Shown: piece by piece, positions 54,869-63,317 of the stretch
Layout: the number at the start of each line of letters is the position of its first letter
Position numbering within the stretch: position 1 is the first letter of the stretch
From: Rhizobium sp. BT04
GTDB taxonomy: Bacteria > Pseudomonadota > Alphaproteobacteria > Rhizobiales > Rhizobiaceae
NCBI RefSeq assembly: GCF_030053135.1
Contig: NZ_CP125652.1
Location: 1,860,001 to 1,924,000 of the forward strand
Length of the DNA: 64,000 bases
Direction of reading: 5' to 3'
Translations under genes and position numbers: made by a program
Notes under the pieces: model-generated
Databases searched by the model: none
What the model was told of the DNA's origin: nothing
What the model saw: the letters and a program-made list of their open reading frames with translations, nothing else

Positions 54869-55918
54869 ATGACCGAACAGACAAGACCGGCGCCAGCCGA
54901 AATCCGTGCGTTTCGCGCCGAGAATCCGAAGATGCGCGAGCGCGATATCGCCGCCCGGCTGAAGATTTCCGAGGCAGCCCTTGTCGCCGCCGAAACCGGC
55001 ATCAGTGTGACCCGAATCGATGGCAGCGCGCTGAAGCTTCTCGAACGCGTGGCCGGTCTCGGCGAAGTGATGGCGCTGTCGCGCAACGAAAGTGCCGTGC
55101 ACGAAAAGATCGGCATCTTCGAAAACATCAAGAGCGGCGTGCAGGCCGCCATCGTTCTCGGTGAGAATATCGACCTGCGCATCTTCCCGAGCCGCTGGGA
55201 ACATGGTTTCGCCGTCTCCAAGAAGGATGGCGACCAAGTGCGCCTCAGCCTGCAATATTTCGACAAGGCGGGCAGTGCCGTACACAAGGTGCACCTGCGC
55301 CCGAATTCGAATGTCGAGGCCTATCACGCAATCGTCGCCGAGTTGAAGCTGGAAGACCAGTCGCAGGACTTCGTCGAGGCTAACACCTTAAATGCCGTCG
55401 ACGAAACCGCCGACGTCAGCCGGGACGAGCTGCGCGACAATTGGAGCAAGCTCACCGATACGCATGAGTTCTTCGGCATGCTGAAGCGTCTGAAGATCGG
55501 CCGTCAGGCGGCCGTGCGCAGCGTCGGCGACGACTATGCCTGGAAGCTCGACAATACAGCGACGGCTGAGATGATGCATACCTCGGTGAAGTCGGGCCTG
55601 CCGATCATGTGTTTCGTCGCCAATAACGGCATCGTCCAGATCCATTCCGGCCCGATCTTCAACGTCCAGGCCATGGGCCCGTGGATCAATATCATGGATC
55701 CGACCTTCCACCTGCATCTGCGCCAGGATCACATCGCCGAGACCTGGGCCGTGCGCAAGCCGACCAAGGACGGCCACGTCACGTCGCTGGAGGCTTACGA
55801 TGCCGACGGTGAGATGATCATCCAGTTCTTCGGCAAGCGGCAGGAAGGTTCCGACGAACGCGCCGCGTGGCGTGAGATCATGGAAAACCTGCCGCGGGCA
55901 GCCAGCGTGGCCGCATAA
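54869..55918 (+). CDS. hmuS: Haemin-degrading/haem-trafficking protein
   Basis: A 349-residue HmuS/HemS-family protein made of two structural repeats. FVANNGIVQIHSGPIFNVQAMGPWINIMDP and HLRQDHIAETWAVRKP are the family blocks with likely haem-ligand His residues. It binds imported haem in the cytoplasm and transfers or degrades it. AGGAC precedes ATG 54869. It coexists here with an IsdG-like enzyme, so two haem-processing proteins are encoded in one locus. Confidence 0.92.
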   Translation: MTEQTRPAPAEIRAFRAENPKMRERDIAARLKISEAALVAAETGISVTRIDGSALKLLERVAGLGEVMALSRNESAVHEKIGIFENIKSGVQAAIVLGENIDLRIFPSRWEHGFAVSKKDGDQVRLSLQYFDKAGSAVHKVHLRPNSNVEAYHAIVAELKLEDQSQDFVEANTLNAVDETADVSRDELRDNWSKLTDTHEFFGMLKRLKIGRQAAVRSVGDDYAWKLDNTATAEMMHTSVKSGLPIMCFVANNGIVQIHSGPIFNVQAMGPWINIMDPTFHLHLRQDHIAETWAVRKPTKDGHVTSLEAYDADGEMIIQFFGKRQEGSDERAAWREIMENLPRAASVAA

Positions 55919-55930
55919 GGATCATAAGCT

Positions 55931-56860
55931 ATGACGATGCGTAACAATCTGCCCCGGATCCGCCCCTGGCAACTGGCCCTGACGGCTGTTGTCATGGCAC
56001 TGCCGCTGATCCCATCGGCGCCGACGGTCAAAGGCTTCACCTTCGTCCGCGCCGCCCATGCCGAGGAAAAAAAGCTCGACACGTCGCGGCTGGTTTCGGT
56101 CGGCGGCGACGTCACCGAGATCGTCTACGCGCTCGGCGAGGAAAGCCGGCTGATCGCCCGCGACACGACGAGCCTTTATCCCGAGGCGGCATTGAAGCTG
56201 CCCGATATCGGCTACATGCGGGCGCTCTCGCCGGAGGGCATCCTTGCGATGAACCCGACCGCAATCATCGCTGTCGAGGGTTCCGGGCCGCAGGAGGCGC
56301 TGACCGTGCTGAAAAATGCCAGCGTGCCCTTCGAGATGGTGCCGAACGCCTTCACCCGCGACGGCATCATCGCCAAGATCGACCGGGTCGGCACGCTGCT
56401 TGGCGTGCCAGACAAGGCGAAGGCGCTGGAAGAAAAGATCGCGGCCGATCTCGACGCGGCGATCGCCGATGCCGAAAAGCGTCCGGAAGCGGAACGCAAG
56501 CGCGTTCTCTTCATCCTCAGCGCCCAGAACGGCCGGATCATGGCATCGGGCACCGGCACGGCCGCCGATGGCATCGTCAAGCTCGCCGGCGCCATCAACG
56601 CCGTCGGCGCATTCCCAGGCTACAAGCCGCTGACCGACGAGGCGATCATCGAGGCCAAGCCCGACATCATCCTGATGATGAACCGCGGCGATGGCGCCGG
56701 CACCAGGAACGAGGACCTGCTGGCGCAGCCGGCGATCGCGCTGACGCCGGCAGGCGAGAAGAAAGCGATCATTCGGATGGATGGCGTCTACCTGCTCGGC
56801 TTCGGTCCGCGCACGGCAGCCGCCGCGCGGGATCTCAACACGGCGATCTACGGGGGCTGA
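55931..56860 (+). CDS. hmuT: Haemin ABC transporter periplasmic binding protein
   Basis: A 309-residue cluster A-III binding protein. Signal peptide (about 1-40, ending ARAAHAE), two lobes joined by a long helix (about 165-190, EEKIAADLDAAIADAEKR). Landmarks: RLVSVGGDVTEIVYALG, LPDIGYMRALSPEGILAMNPT and LGFGPRTAAAARDL. It delivers haem to HmuUV. It lies 12 bp after hmuS and 2 bp before hmuU. Confidence 0.92.
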   Translation: MTMRNNLPRIRPWQLALTAVVMALPLIPSAPTVKGFTFVRAAHAEEKKLDTSRLVSVGGDVTEIVYALGEESRLIARDTTSLYPEAALKLPDIGYMRALSPEGILAMNPTAIIAVEGSGPQEALTVLKNASVPFEMVPNAFTRDGIIAKIDRVGTLLGVPDKAKALEEKIAADLDAAIADAEKRPEAERKRVLFILSAQNGRIMASGTGTAADGIVKLAGAINAVGAFPGYKPLTDEAIIEAKPDIILMMNRGDGAGTRNEDLLAQPAIALTPAGEKKAIIRMDGVYLLGFGPRTAAAARDLNTAIYGG

Positions 56861-56862
56861 TC

Positions 56863-57972
56863 ATGACCCTGCCGCAAGCCATGGAACGAGGGCGACACTT
56901 CCCGATGGCGGACGTTCGGGCAAGCCGGCAGGCGGGCGACAGGACGCGGCTCGCCTTGCTGGTTATCGCCCTGCTCGTCGTCGGCTCGGTCTTCTCGATG
57001 CTGTTTTCCGTGACGACAGGCGCTTCGGATGCCTCGATCCTCGACGTCATCAGCAACATGGCCGGCTCCGAGAGGGCGCTCAGCACGCGTGACCGGATCA
57101 TCATTTTCGATATCCGCCTGCCGAGGGCGATCCTCGGCTTCCTGATCGGCGCCTCGCTGGCGGTCTCCGGCACGGTGATGCAGGGCCTGTTCCGCAATCC
57201 GCTGGCCGATCCCGGCCTCGTCGGCGTCGCCTCCGGCGCAAGCCTCGGCGCAGTCACCATCATCGTGCTCGGCGGCAGCCTTGCAGCCCCGCTCACAGCA
57301 CTGCTCGGCATTTACGCCCTGCCGGCGGCGGCCTTCGGCGGCGGCCTCGTCACGACGCTGCTGCTCTACAGGATCGCCACCCGCCACGGCCAGACCTCGG
57401 TGGCGACGATGCTGCTTGCCGGCATCGCGCTCGGCGCGCTCGCCCTCGCCATGACAGGCCTGCTGATCTACATGGCCAACGACCAGCAGCTGCGCGACCT
57501 GACCTTCTGGAGCATGGGCTCACTTGCCGGCGCCACATGGACGAAGATCGCCGCCGCCGGCCCGATCATCCTGTTGTCCTTCACCGCCCTGCCCTTTATG
57601 GCCCGCGGCCTCAATGCCATCACCCTCGGCGAGGCCGCCGCCTTTCATGTGGGCGTGCCTGTGCAGCGGCTGAAAAATGTCGCGATCGTCGGCGTTGCTG
57701 CGGCGACCGGCGCTTCCGTCGCCGTCAGCGGCGGCATCGGTTTCGTCGGGATCGTCGTCCCGCATATCCTGCGCATGGCGATCGGCCCCGACCATCGTTT
57801 CCTGTTGCCGGCCGCAGCACTGCTCGGCGGCTCGCTGCTGATCTTCGCCGATGTGCTAGCCCGCACTCTGGTCGCCCCGGCCGAGCTGCCGATCGGCATC
57901 ATCACCGCAGCGGTCGGCGGGCCGTTCTTCTTGTGGATCCTGCTGCGGCAGCGTTCGCGCCTTGCCCTGTGA
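56863..57972 (+). CDS. hmuU: Haemin ABC transporter permease
   Basis: A 369-residue FecCD/BtuC-family permease with about ten membrane spans. Family blocks present: RLPRAILGFLIGASLAVSGTVMQGLFRNPLADP, GLVGVASGASLGAV, and GGIGFVGIVVPHILRM with the ATPase-coupling motif. Works as a dimer with HmuV. A charged N-terminal extension (about 35 residues) precedes the first span. ATG 56863 is 2 bp after hmuT. Confidence 0.93.
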   Translation: MTLPQAMERGRHFPMADVRASRQAGDRTRLALLVIALLVVGSVFSMLFSVTTGASDASILDVISNMAGSERALSTRDRIIIFDIRLPRAILGFLIGASLAVSGTVMQGLFRNPLADPGLVGVASGASLGAVTIIVLGGSLAAPLTALLGIYALPAAAFGGGLVTTLLLYRIATRHGQTSVATMLLAGIALGALALAMTGLLIYMANDQQLRDLTFWSMGSLAGATWTKIAAAGPIILLSFTALPFMARGLNAITLGEAAAFHVGVPVQRLKNVAIVGVAAATGASVAVSGGIGFVGIVVPHILRMAIGPDHRFLLPAAALLGGSLLIFADVLARTLVAPAELPIGIITAAVGGPFFLWILLRQRSRLAL

Positions 57973-57995
57973 ACGATGTTGGGAGTGACGTTCAT

Positions 57996-58790
57996 ATGAT
58001 CGAAGTGTCCGGCGTCTCCGTGCGCCTTTCCGGCAAGGCCATCATCAGCGACGTCGCCTTCACGGCAAAGGCGGGCGAGCTGACGGCGATTGCCGGGCCG
58101 AACGGCTCCGGCAAGACGACGACGCTGAAGGCGATATCAGGCGAGCTTGCCTATGGCGGCTCGGTGCGCATCGGCGGCGACGAAGTGAAGGAGCTGAAAC
58201 CCTGGCAGCTTGCCGCCATTCGGGGCGTGCTGCCGCAGGCAAGCACGATCTCCTTTCCCTTCACCGTGCGCGAGATCGTCCGCATGGGCCTGACATCAGG
58301 CCTCAACCGCAATCCCGACAAATCAGAGCAGACGGCGGCCGCAGCACTTGCCTCGGTCGACCTGACCGGCTTCGAAGGCCGGTTCTATCAGGAACTCTCC
58401 GGCGGCGAGCAGCAGCGCGTGCAGCTTGCCCGCGTGCTTTGCCAGATCGCCGAGCCCGTCGTCGACGGCAAGCCCTGCTGGCTGCTGCTCGACGAGCCAG
58501 TCTCGAGCCTCGACATCAGCCATCAGCTGACGATCATGACGCTTGCTCGCGATTTCTGCCGGCGCGGCGGCGGCGTCATCGCCGTCATGCACGACCTCAA
58601 TCTAACGGCTCTCTTTGCCGACCACATCGTGCTGATGAAATCCGGCTGCCTCGCCGCCGCCGGCAGCATCGGTGACGTGCTGACCGACGAAACCATGCTC
58701 TCGGTGTTCGGCTGCGCACTCCGGATCAACCAGGTGCCGGCCGACGGCACCCCCTTCCTGCTTGCCCACAGCGCCGTTTCCCGCCCCTGA
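57996..58790 (+). CDS. hmuV: Haemin ABC transporter ATPase
   Basis: A 264-residue ATPase: Walker A GPNGSGKTT, Q-loop GVLPQAS, signature LSGGEQQRVQ, Walker B WLLLDEPVSSLD, and H-loop MHDLN. ATG 57996 follows GGGAG; the frame extends upstream without better starts. It drives haem import through HmuU. End of the hmu operon; the next gene has its own EcfG-type promoter. Confidence 0.93.
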   Translation: MIEVSGVSVRLSGKAIISDVAFTAKAGELTAIAGPNGSGKTTTLKAISGELAYGGSVRIGGDEVKELKPWQLAAIRGVLPQASTISFPFTVREIVRMGLTSGLNRNPDKSEQTAAAALASVDLTGFEGRFYQELSGGEQQRVQLARVLCQIAEPVVDGKPCWLLLDEPVSSLDISHQLTIMTLARDFCRRGGGVIAVMHDLNLTALFADHIVLMKSGCLAAAGSIGDVLTDETMLSVFGCALRINQVPADGTPFLLAHSAVSRP

Positions 58791-58802
58791 GCCCGCCTGC
58801 AC

Positions 58803-58827
58803 GGAACTTTTGACCGTGCGACACGTT
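58803..58827 (+). promoter_or_regulatory. EcfG promoter (GGAAC-N16-CGTT)
   Basis: GGAAC at 58803-58807 and CGTT at 58824-58827 with a 16-bp spacer, the exact alphaproteobacterial general-stress consensus. It lies 111 bp upstream of the DUF883 gene, so that operon is probably part of the EcfG regulon encoded 1 kb away. Confidence 0.85.
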
Positions 58828-58937
58828 TTCGGCAGTGATCTGGGTCAATGCCGGGCGATATGATTCATGCAACGGACGGTGGTGACCCCAGTGCGAATTA
58901 GGCGGGCTTGCGCGCGCCCCAGCCAATGGAGACAGCC

Positions 58938-59282
58938 ATGAGCTATTCTATCTTCCAGTCCGGCCGCAGCCGCCGCAACGGCACCTTCCACAATTTGGAA
59001 TCCGGCATCGAGGAGCAGATCGAAGCGTTGCGCGACGAACTCGCGGAACTGACACGCCTCGTCGGCAAGAGTTCGCGCCACCAGGGTGAAAAAATCCGCA
59101 GCCAGGCCGGCGCCGGTTATGAGGAATTGCTCGGCCGCAGCGAGGATCTGCTGCGCGAATTGCAGCGCGGCTATGAGCGCGGTACGACGGAAATGCGCGC
59201 GACCGTGCGCAAACATCCGCTGGCAACGATCGGCGCCGCTGCCGCTTTCGGCCTGGCCATCGCTTTCCTCGCTCGGCGCTGA
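58938..59282 (+). CDS. DUF883/ElaB-YqjD-like membrane-anchored protein
   Basis: A 114-residue protein with an amphipathic helical region (about 20-90, strongly charged E/R/L heptads) and one C-terminal span (about 93-110, LATIGAAAAFGLAIAFLA), the layout of ElaB/YqjD ribosome-associated stress proteins. GGAG precedes ATG 58938. An exact EcfG promoter lies upstream, consistent with stationary-phase or stress expression. It is followed by a small membrane protein gene. Confidence 0.83.
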   Translation: MSYSIFQSGRSRRNGTFHNLESGIEEQIEALRDELAELTRLVGKSSRHQGEKIRSQAGAGYEELLGRSEDLLRELQRGYERGTTEMRATVRKHPLATIGAAAAFGLAIAFLARR

Positions 59283-59291
59283 GGACGCGCG

Positions 59292-59693
59292 ATGCTGTTT
59301 TCGATCCTCAGTGTGCTGACGGGCGCAAGCGTGCATCGGACTGTTGCGCGCGCCAAGCGCAATAGCATCTTCATCGCGCTTGCCGCACTTTTTCTCCTCA
59401 CCGCCTATGCGCTTGTTGTCACCGCCGGTGCCATCTGGCTCGCCGGCATCTACGGCGCGTTCGGCGCAGTTCTTTTCCTGGCCGCGGGCGCGCTGCTGAT
59501 CGCCATCATCGCGCTGGTGGTGATGGCGGTTATGAATGTCAGGGAGAAGCGTCGCGCCCGCGAACGCCGCGCGGCGCTTGAATCCTTCGCAACTGTCGGC
59601 CTCGGCCTTATCCGCGCCCAGCCCCTCCTGACCGCCGGCGTCCTGGCCGCCATCGTCGCGGCCAATCTGGTGGGCTCGAAGCGTGAGGATTGA
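59292..59693 (+). CDS. Phage-holin-III-like membrane protein
   Basis: A 133-residue protein with two strong membrane spans (about 26-50 and 54-81) and a possible third near the C-terminus, separated by a basic stretch (REKRRARERRAAL). It resembles the Actinobacterial holin-X/PhageHolin III-like family that often sits beside DUF883 genes in rhizobia. It starts 9 bp after the DUF883 gene, in the same EcfG-controlled operon. Despite the family name no lytic role is implied. Confidence 0.8.
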   Translation: MLFSILSVLTGASVHRTVARAKRNSIFIALAALFLLTAYALVVTAGAIWLAGIYGAFGAVLFLAAGALLIAIIALVVMAVMNVREKRRARERRAALESFATVGLGLIRAQPLLTAGVLAAIVAANLVGSKRED

Positions 59694-59752
59694 TGAGGGA
59701 CTTACTCCGCCTCACGTGCCAACGTGAGATTAGGCAGGTACGCCCACCCCAG

Positions 59753-59791
59753 CCTCCCTCATTCCTGTGCCTGTCACAGGAATGAGGGAGG
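59753..59791. repeat. Palindromic repeat CCTCCCTCATTCCTGTG..., copy 2
   Basis: 17-bp perfect arms (59753-59769 and 59775-59791) around a CCTGT loop. It is the exact form of the repeat at 51475-51510. It lies after the DUF883 operon and before the ecfG stop, and a smaller hairpin CTCACGT/ACGTGAG lies just upstream at 59711-59728. Confidence 0.82.
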
Positions 59792-59904
59792 TATTGCTTT
59801 GACTAGCCAATCCGTTGCGTGGATTTGCCTCCTTCTCCCGATCCTACAAACCAAAAAAGCGGCGCCCGTGAGGGCAACCGGCCTTCCTCCCAAACAAACC
59901 CTTC

Positions 59905-60462
59905 TCAGAACGCAAAAGCCTTCGACGTCAGCGGCGCCGAGGTGGCGTCAGGCCCAAAGTCCGCCTCGCCTGAAATCTGCAGCAATTCCTGCAGCCGCTG
60001 GCGGGCGCGGTTGACGCGGCTTTTGATGGTGCCGACGGCGCAGCCGCAGATTTCGGCGGCCTCCTCATAGGAAAAACCCGAGGCGCCGACGAGGATGATC
60101 GCCTCGCGCTGGTCCGGCGGCAGCTGGTCGAGCGCCTTCTTGAAATCCTGCAGATCGAGTGCGCCATATTGCGAGGGGTGCATCGCCATCGATTCTGTGA
60201 ACAGCCCGTCGCTGTCCTGCACCTCGCGGCCGCTCTTGCGCATCTGGCTATAGAGTTCGTTGCGCAGGATCGTGAAGAGCCAGGCCTTCATATTGGTGCC
60301 CATCTCGAAATGATCCTGTTTGGCCCAGGCCTTCATGATGGTGTCCTGGACGAGATCGTCGGCACGATCATGCCGTCCGATGAGCGAGATCGCGAAGGCG
60401 CGAAGACTGGGGAGTGCCGCCAGCAGTTCCCGCTTGAAGCTGGGTTGCGCTTTATCTTCCAT
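59905..60462 (-). CDS. ecfG: EcfG general-stress sigma factor
   Basis: A 185-residue ECF sigma factor. Region 2 (about 12-80: SLIGRHDRADDLVQDTIMKAW, FTILRNELYSQMRK) and region 4 (about 100-165: LPPDQREAIILVGASGFSYEEAAEICGCAVGTIKSRVNRAR) are complete. The ten-base gap after nepR and proximity to phyR identify it as EcfG (RpoE2/SigT-type) of the alphaproteobacterial general stress response. It recognises GGAAC-N16/17-CGTT, four examples of which lie near these genes. Confidence 0.93.
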   Translation of the reverse strand: MEDKAQPSFKRELLAALPSLRAFAISLIGRHDRADDLVQDTIMKAWAKQDHFEMGTNMKAWLFTILRNELYSQMRKSGREVQDSDGLFTESMAMHPSQYGALDLQDFKKALDQLPPDQREAIILVGASGFSYEEAAEICGCAVGTIKSRVNRARQRLQELLQISGEADFGPDATSAPLTSKAFAF

Positions 60463-60472
60463 GCGGATGATC

Positions 60473-60679
60473 CTATTCGGCCATTTTGGCGGAAGCCATC
60501 ATTTCGGCATGGTCGAGCTTTTCGAGAAGGTCGAGAAAACGATCGGGGATCGCTTCATCCTGTGCGGCCGCATAAAGCGACCGCAGCCGGACACCGATCT
60601 GATTGTTCGGGTCCAGGATGTCGCTTGCCCGCAGCTCCAGCTTGCGCTGATCGGCTGCTTCTTTCTTGCGTGTCGTCAT
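60473..60679 (-). CDS. nepR: Anti-sigma factor NepR
   Basis: A 68-residue NepR: the conserved core IGVRLRSLYAAAQDEAIPDRFLDLLEKLDH is complete. It sequesters EcfG until phosphorylated PhyR binds it. The start ATG 60679 has GAGAAG 8 nt upstream and gives the usual length; the frame is open to 60790 but lacks a ribosome-binding site there. First gene of nepR-ecfG. Confidence 0.92.
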   Translation of the reverse strand: MTTRKKEAADQRKLELRASDILDPNNQIGVRLRSLYAAAQDEAIPDRFLDLLEKLDHAEMMASAKMAE

Positions 60680-60827
60680 CAATTCGTCTTCTCGCCGGTT
60701 GTCTGTTGGGGCGTGCATGGGATCAATCGTGATTTCAACCATCGACATCGAGCCTTCGATTGTCGATGTCGCTGGGATTTTTTGCTTCATGGGTCAAAAC
60801 GCTACGCCCTTCCTTGTCGGCTGGAAT

Positions 60828-60852
60828 AATGCGGCGCGACAAAAAAAGTTCC
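60828..60852 (-). promoter_or_regulatory. EcfG-type promoter of nepR-ecfG (near-consensus)
   Basis: On the minus strand GGAAC (60852-60848), a 16-bp spacer and CATT (60831-60828; one mismatch to CGTT). Its -35 is the mirror image of the phyR -35 nearby (AAAAAAGTTCC/GGAACTTTTTT), so the divergent promoters are nearly symmetrical. Confidence 0.65.
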
Positions 60853-60861
60853 TGCCGTTCC

Positions 60862-60886
60862 GGAACTTTTTTATCAAGGCGACGTT
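60862..60886 (+). promoter_or_regulatory. EcfG promoter of phyR (GGAAC-N16-CGTT)
   Basis: GGAAC at 60862-60866, 16-bp spacer, CGTT at 60883-60886, 45 bp upstream of the phyR start. An exact consensus match, implying positive autoregulation of the stress circuit. Confidence 0.88.
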
Positions 60887-60931
60887 AACCGGTCATTGGA
60901 GCCAATGCCGGCCTGCATACGGGAGCCCTTA

Positions 60932-61726
60932 ATGACACTTTCCACTCGAATCGCGCCGCACCTTCCTTATCTGCGCCGCTATTCCCGCGCCCTTACCGGC
61001 ACTCAGACTTCGGGCGACGCCTATGTCGCCGCCGTACTCGAAGCCATCATCGCCGATCTCACGATTTTCCCGGATACGGCGAATGACCGGGTGGCACTCT
61101 ACAAACTGTTCACGCAATTGTTTGGTTCCACCGCAGTCCAGATTCCAGAACCGACATCGCCCTATGCCTGGGAACAGCGCGCCACGCTGAACCTGTCGAA
61201 GGTTTCACCGGGCGCCCGTCAGGCCTTCCTGCTTGCCTCCGTAGAGAATTTCCGCGTCGCCGAGATCGGCGAAATCCTGGAACTCGACGAACAGGACGTC
61301 ATGCGTCTGCTCGACATGGCCTCGCAGGAGATTTCCCGTCAGGTCGCGACCGATATCATGATCATCGAGGACGAACCGCTGATCGCCATGGATATCGAGC
61401 AAATGGTCGAAAGCCTCGGCCATCGCGTCACCGGCATTGCCCGCACGCATGCCGAGGCCGTCGCGCTCTACAACAAGACCAAGCCGAGCATGGTCCTGGC
61501 CGACATCCAGCTTGCCGACGGCAGCTCCGGTATCGACGCGGTCAACGACATCCTCAAGACATCGAGCGTGCCGGTGATCTTCATCACCGCTTTCCCGGAA
61601 AGGCTTCTGACCGGCGAGCGCCCCGAACCGACTTTCCTTGTCACCAAGCCCTTCAATCCGGACATGGTCAAGGCACTGATAAGCCAGGCTCTCTTCTTTA
61701 ACGAATCGACCAGAGTGGCCGCCTAA
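60932..61726 (+). CDS. phyR: Anti-anti-sigma response regulator PhyR
   Basis: A 264-residue PhyR: an N-terminal sigma-like domain (about 5-135) that mimics EcfG, and a C-terminal receiver (about 140-262) with acidic pair E146/D147, phosphoacceptor D191 (VLADIQL), FITAF and Lys of TKPF. Phosphorylation exposes the sigma-like domain to NepR, releasing EcfG. GGAG precedes ATG 60932. It is divergent to nepR-ecfG, and a histidine kinase gene follows by about 175 bp. Confidence 0.94.
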   Translation: MTLSTRIAPHLPYLRRYSRALTGTQTSGDAYVAAVLEAIIADLTIFPDTANDRVALYKLFTQLFGSTAVQIPEPTSPYAWEQRATLNLSKVSPGARQAFLLASVENFRVAEIGEILELDEQDVMRLLDMASQEISRQVATDIMIIEDEPLIAMDIEQMVESLGHRVTGIARTHAEAVALYNKTKPSMVLADIQLADGSSGIDAVNDILKTSSVPVIFITAFPERLLTGERPEPTFLVTKPFNPDMVKALISQALFFNESTRVAA

Positions 61727-61746
61727 GACGCAATTCTTCGGCCCGC

Positions 61747-61772
61747 GGAACCAAATCGCCAAAACAGGCGTT
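61747..61772 (+). promoter_or_regulatory. EcfG promoter of the histidine kinase (GGAAC-N17-CGTT)
   Basis: GGAAC at 61747-61751, a 17-bp spacer and CGTT at 61769-61772, 129 bp before the kinase start. A consensus match with the longer allowed spacer. Confidence 0.75.
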
Positions 61773-61900
61773 CCGGTGCTACCGGGACGCTCCGGTGGTT
61801 TTAACGGTTTTTGCAGCGCTTTGTTCTAGAGTTGACAGGCGGAGCCTCGAGGGGCGCTCCCTTCAGCGAGGTTCAAGATGTCACAGGGAAAGGCGGCCGA

Positions 61901-62914
61901 GTGAACAGGACTGAGCCATTGTCCGGCGTGCCTTTTACCTTCGAAGGCAAAGCGGCAATGATGGAACGCGCGCTCGGCAGCGCCGGTATTTCAATCCTCT
62001 GCCAGGACGCCCGGCTTTCGATCTTCTACGCCGAAAATCTGCCGCCGTATTTCGCGGCACTCTTCGCACCCGGCGGCAGCGACGCCGCTCTTTTCGGCGA
62101 CGCGCATGGACGATATCTGACGGCGCTGAAACACAAGGTGCTGGAAACCGGCATCCCCAACAATGCCGAGGTCGAGATCCCCATCGACGGCGAAATGCGC
62201 ACCTATGAACTGAAAATCCAGCGAACCGGTGAGCACGGCAAATATGGTCTTCTGTCCGTCATGGCTGAAGTCACCGAAAGCCGGCATCGCGAAAAGGTGC
62301 TGAAATCGCTGTTGCGCGAACTTTCGCACCGCTCGAAAAACCTCCTCGCCATCATCCAGGGCATCGCCACGCAGACGGCGCGCAACACGCTCTCTCTCGA
62401 CAGTTTCCTCGGCAAGTTTCGCGGGCGGCTGCAATCGCTTTCCAACTCGCAAGATCTGATCACCGATTCGAGTTGGCGCGGCGCCTATCTCTTCGAGCTC
62501 GCCGAAAAACAGTTCGCTCCCTACTGGCCGGAAACATCGGGCTCCATGCCGATCTATGGCATCAATGCCCATCTGACCCCGAATGCCGCCGTCCATCTCG
62601 GCCTCGCCCTTCACGAACTGATCGTTAACTCCGCCTCCTACGGCGCGATATCGGGCGGCGGCGCCTCGATCACGCTGAATTGCCGGGAAGCCATGATCGG
62701 CGAGAGGAGGGCGATTGAGGTCGCCTGGGCAGAGGTGCTGCAAGATCAATCGGAAATCCACGAATTCAGCGACAACAGCTTCGGCCGCACCGTGCTGGAG
62801 CGTGTCGTGCCCTCGTCGGTCAACGGCAAGGCGGAGTTGAGCCTCGTTCCCGGCCGCATCGAATATCGTCTGACCATTCCGGAAACCGAATTCGAAATCT
62901 TCAAGCGCGTGTGA
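61901..62914 (+). CDS. HWE/HisKA_2-type sensor histidine kinase
   Basis: A 337-residue soluble histidine kinase. The N-terminal about 125 residues form a PAS-like sensor; the phosphoacceptor is His143 in ELSHRSKN, followed by the HWE/HisKA_2 dimerisation helix and an ATPase domain (ALHELIVNSASYGA = N-box; SFGRTVLERVVP). No membrane span. It likely phosphorylates PhyR or feeds the stress pathway. GTG 61901 (AAGG upstream) is the best start; an ATG at 61961 would be shorter. An EcfG promoter and a terminator frame the gene. Confidence 0.85.
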   Translation: MNRTEPLSGVPFTFEGKAAMMERALGSAGISILCQDARLSIFYAENLPPYFAALFAPGGSDAALFGDAHGRYLTALKHKVLETGIPNNAEVEIPIDGEMRTYELKIQRTGEHGKYGLLSVMAEVTESRHREKVLKSLLRELSHRSKNLLAIIQGIATQTARNTLSLDSFLGKFRGRLQSLSNSQDLITDSSWRGAYLFELAEKQFAPYWPETSGSMPIYGINAHLTPNAAVHLGLALHELIVNSASYGAISGGGASITLNCREAMIGERRAIEVAWAEVLQDQSEIHEFSDNSFGRTVLERVVPSSVNGKAELSLVPGRIEYRLTIPETEFEIFKRV

Positions 62915-62940
62915 AAGTTCAACAACCCATAACGGAAAAA

Positions 62941-62969
62941 CAGCCGGTGCGAGGGCGGCGCACCGGCTG
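62941..62969 (+). terminator. Hairpin terminator after the histidine kinase gene
   Basis: CAGCCGGTGC (62941-62950) and GCACCGGCTG (62960-62969) form a 10-bp perfect stem with a 9-nt loop, followed by TCTTC. It lies 27 bp after the stop codon. The T-run is weak. Confidence 0.7.
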
Positions 62970-63317
62970 TCTTCACTCACCGGGAGGGGACCGTGAGTAC
63001 GTCCGGATAGTGGGTTGGGGGCGCGCATGTTGGGTCGATGCGATCACCATCCGGATATCGCAATAACGACGACATCAAATATTGGTTCCCCGGCGAACGA
63101 AAAAAAATCAACTTTTTTGAATCTTTTTTCGGATCCTCTTGTCCCACCCCACGCCCAGCCATTTCGCTGACCCGGTACCGCAAAAATTACTTCATTAAAA
63201 CAATAGGTTATCCGAAGTCGCGGAAGGCATAGTCGTCAAAATTTTACCGTTTGATAAATTTTTAAACCTGAGTTACCTTTTCCTCACAGGCCGTTTACCA
63301 ATAATGAGGGAACTTCA
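62970..63317. other. AT-rich region upstream of the PreT-like gene
   Basis: A 348-bp stretch without a supported gene. Runs of A and T (63100-63130) and TTGATAAATTTTTAAACC (63250-63270) mark a probable promoter area for the next gene. No palindrome longer than 8 bp was noticed. Confidence 0.5.

Noticed and set aside
59292..59693. Prophage holin
   Set aside because: No phage genes nearby; it is co-transcribed with a DUF883 gene under an EcfG promoter.
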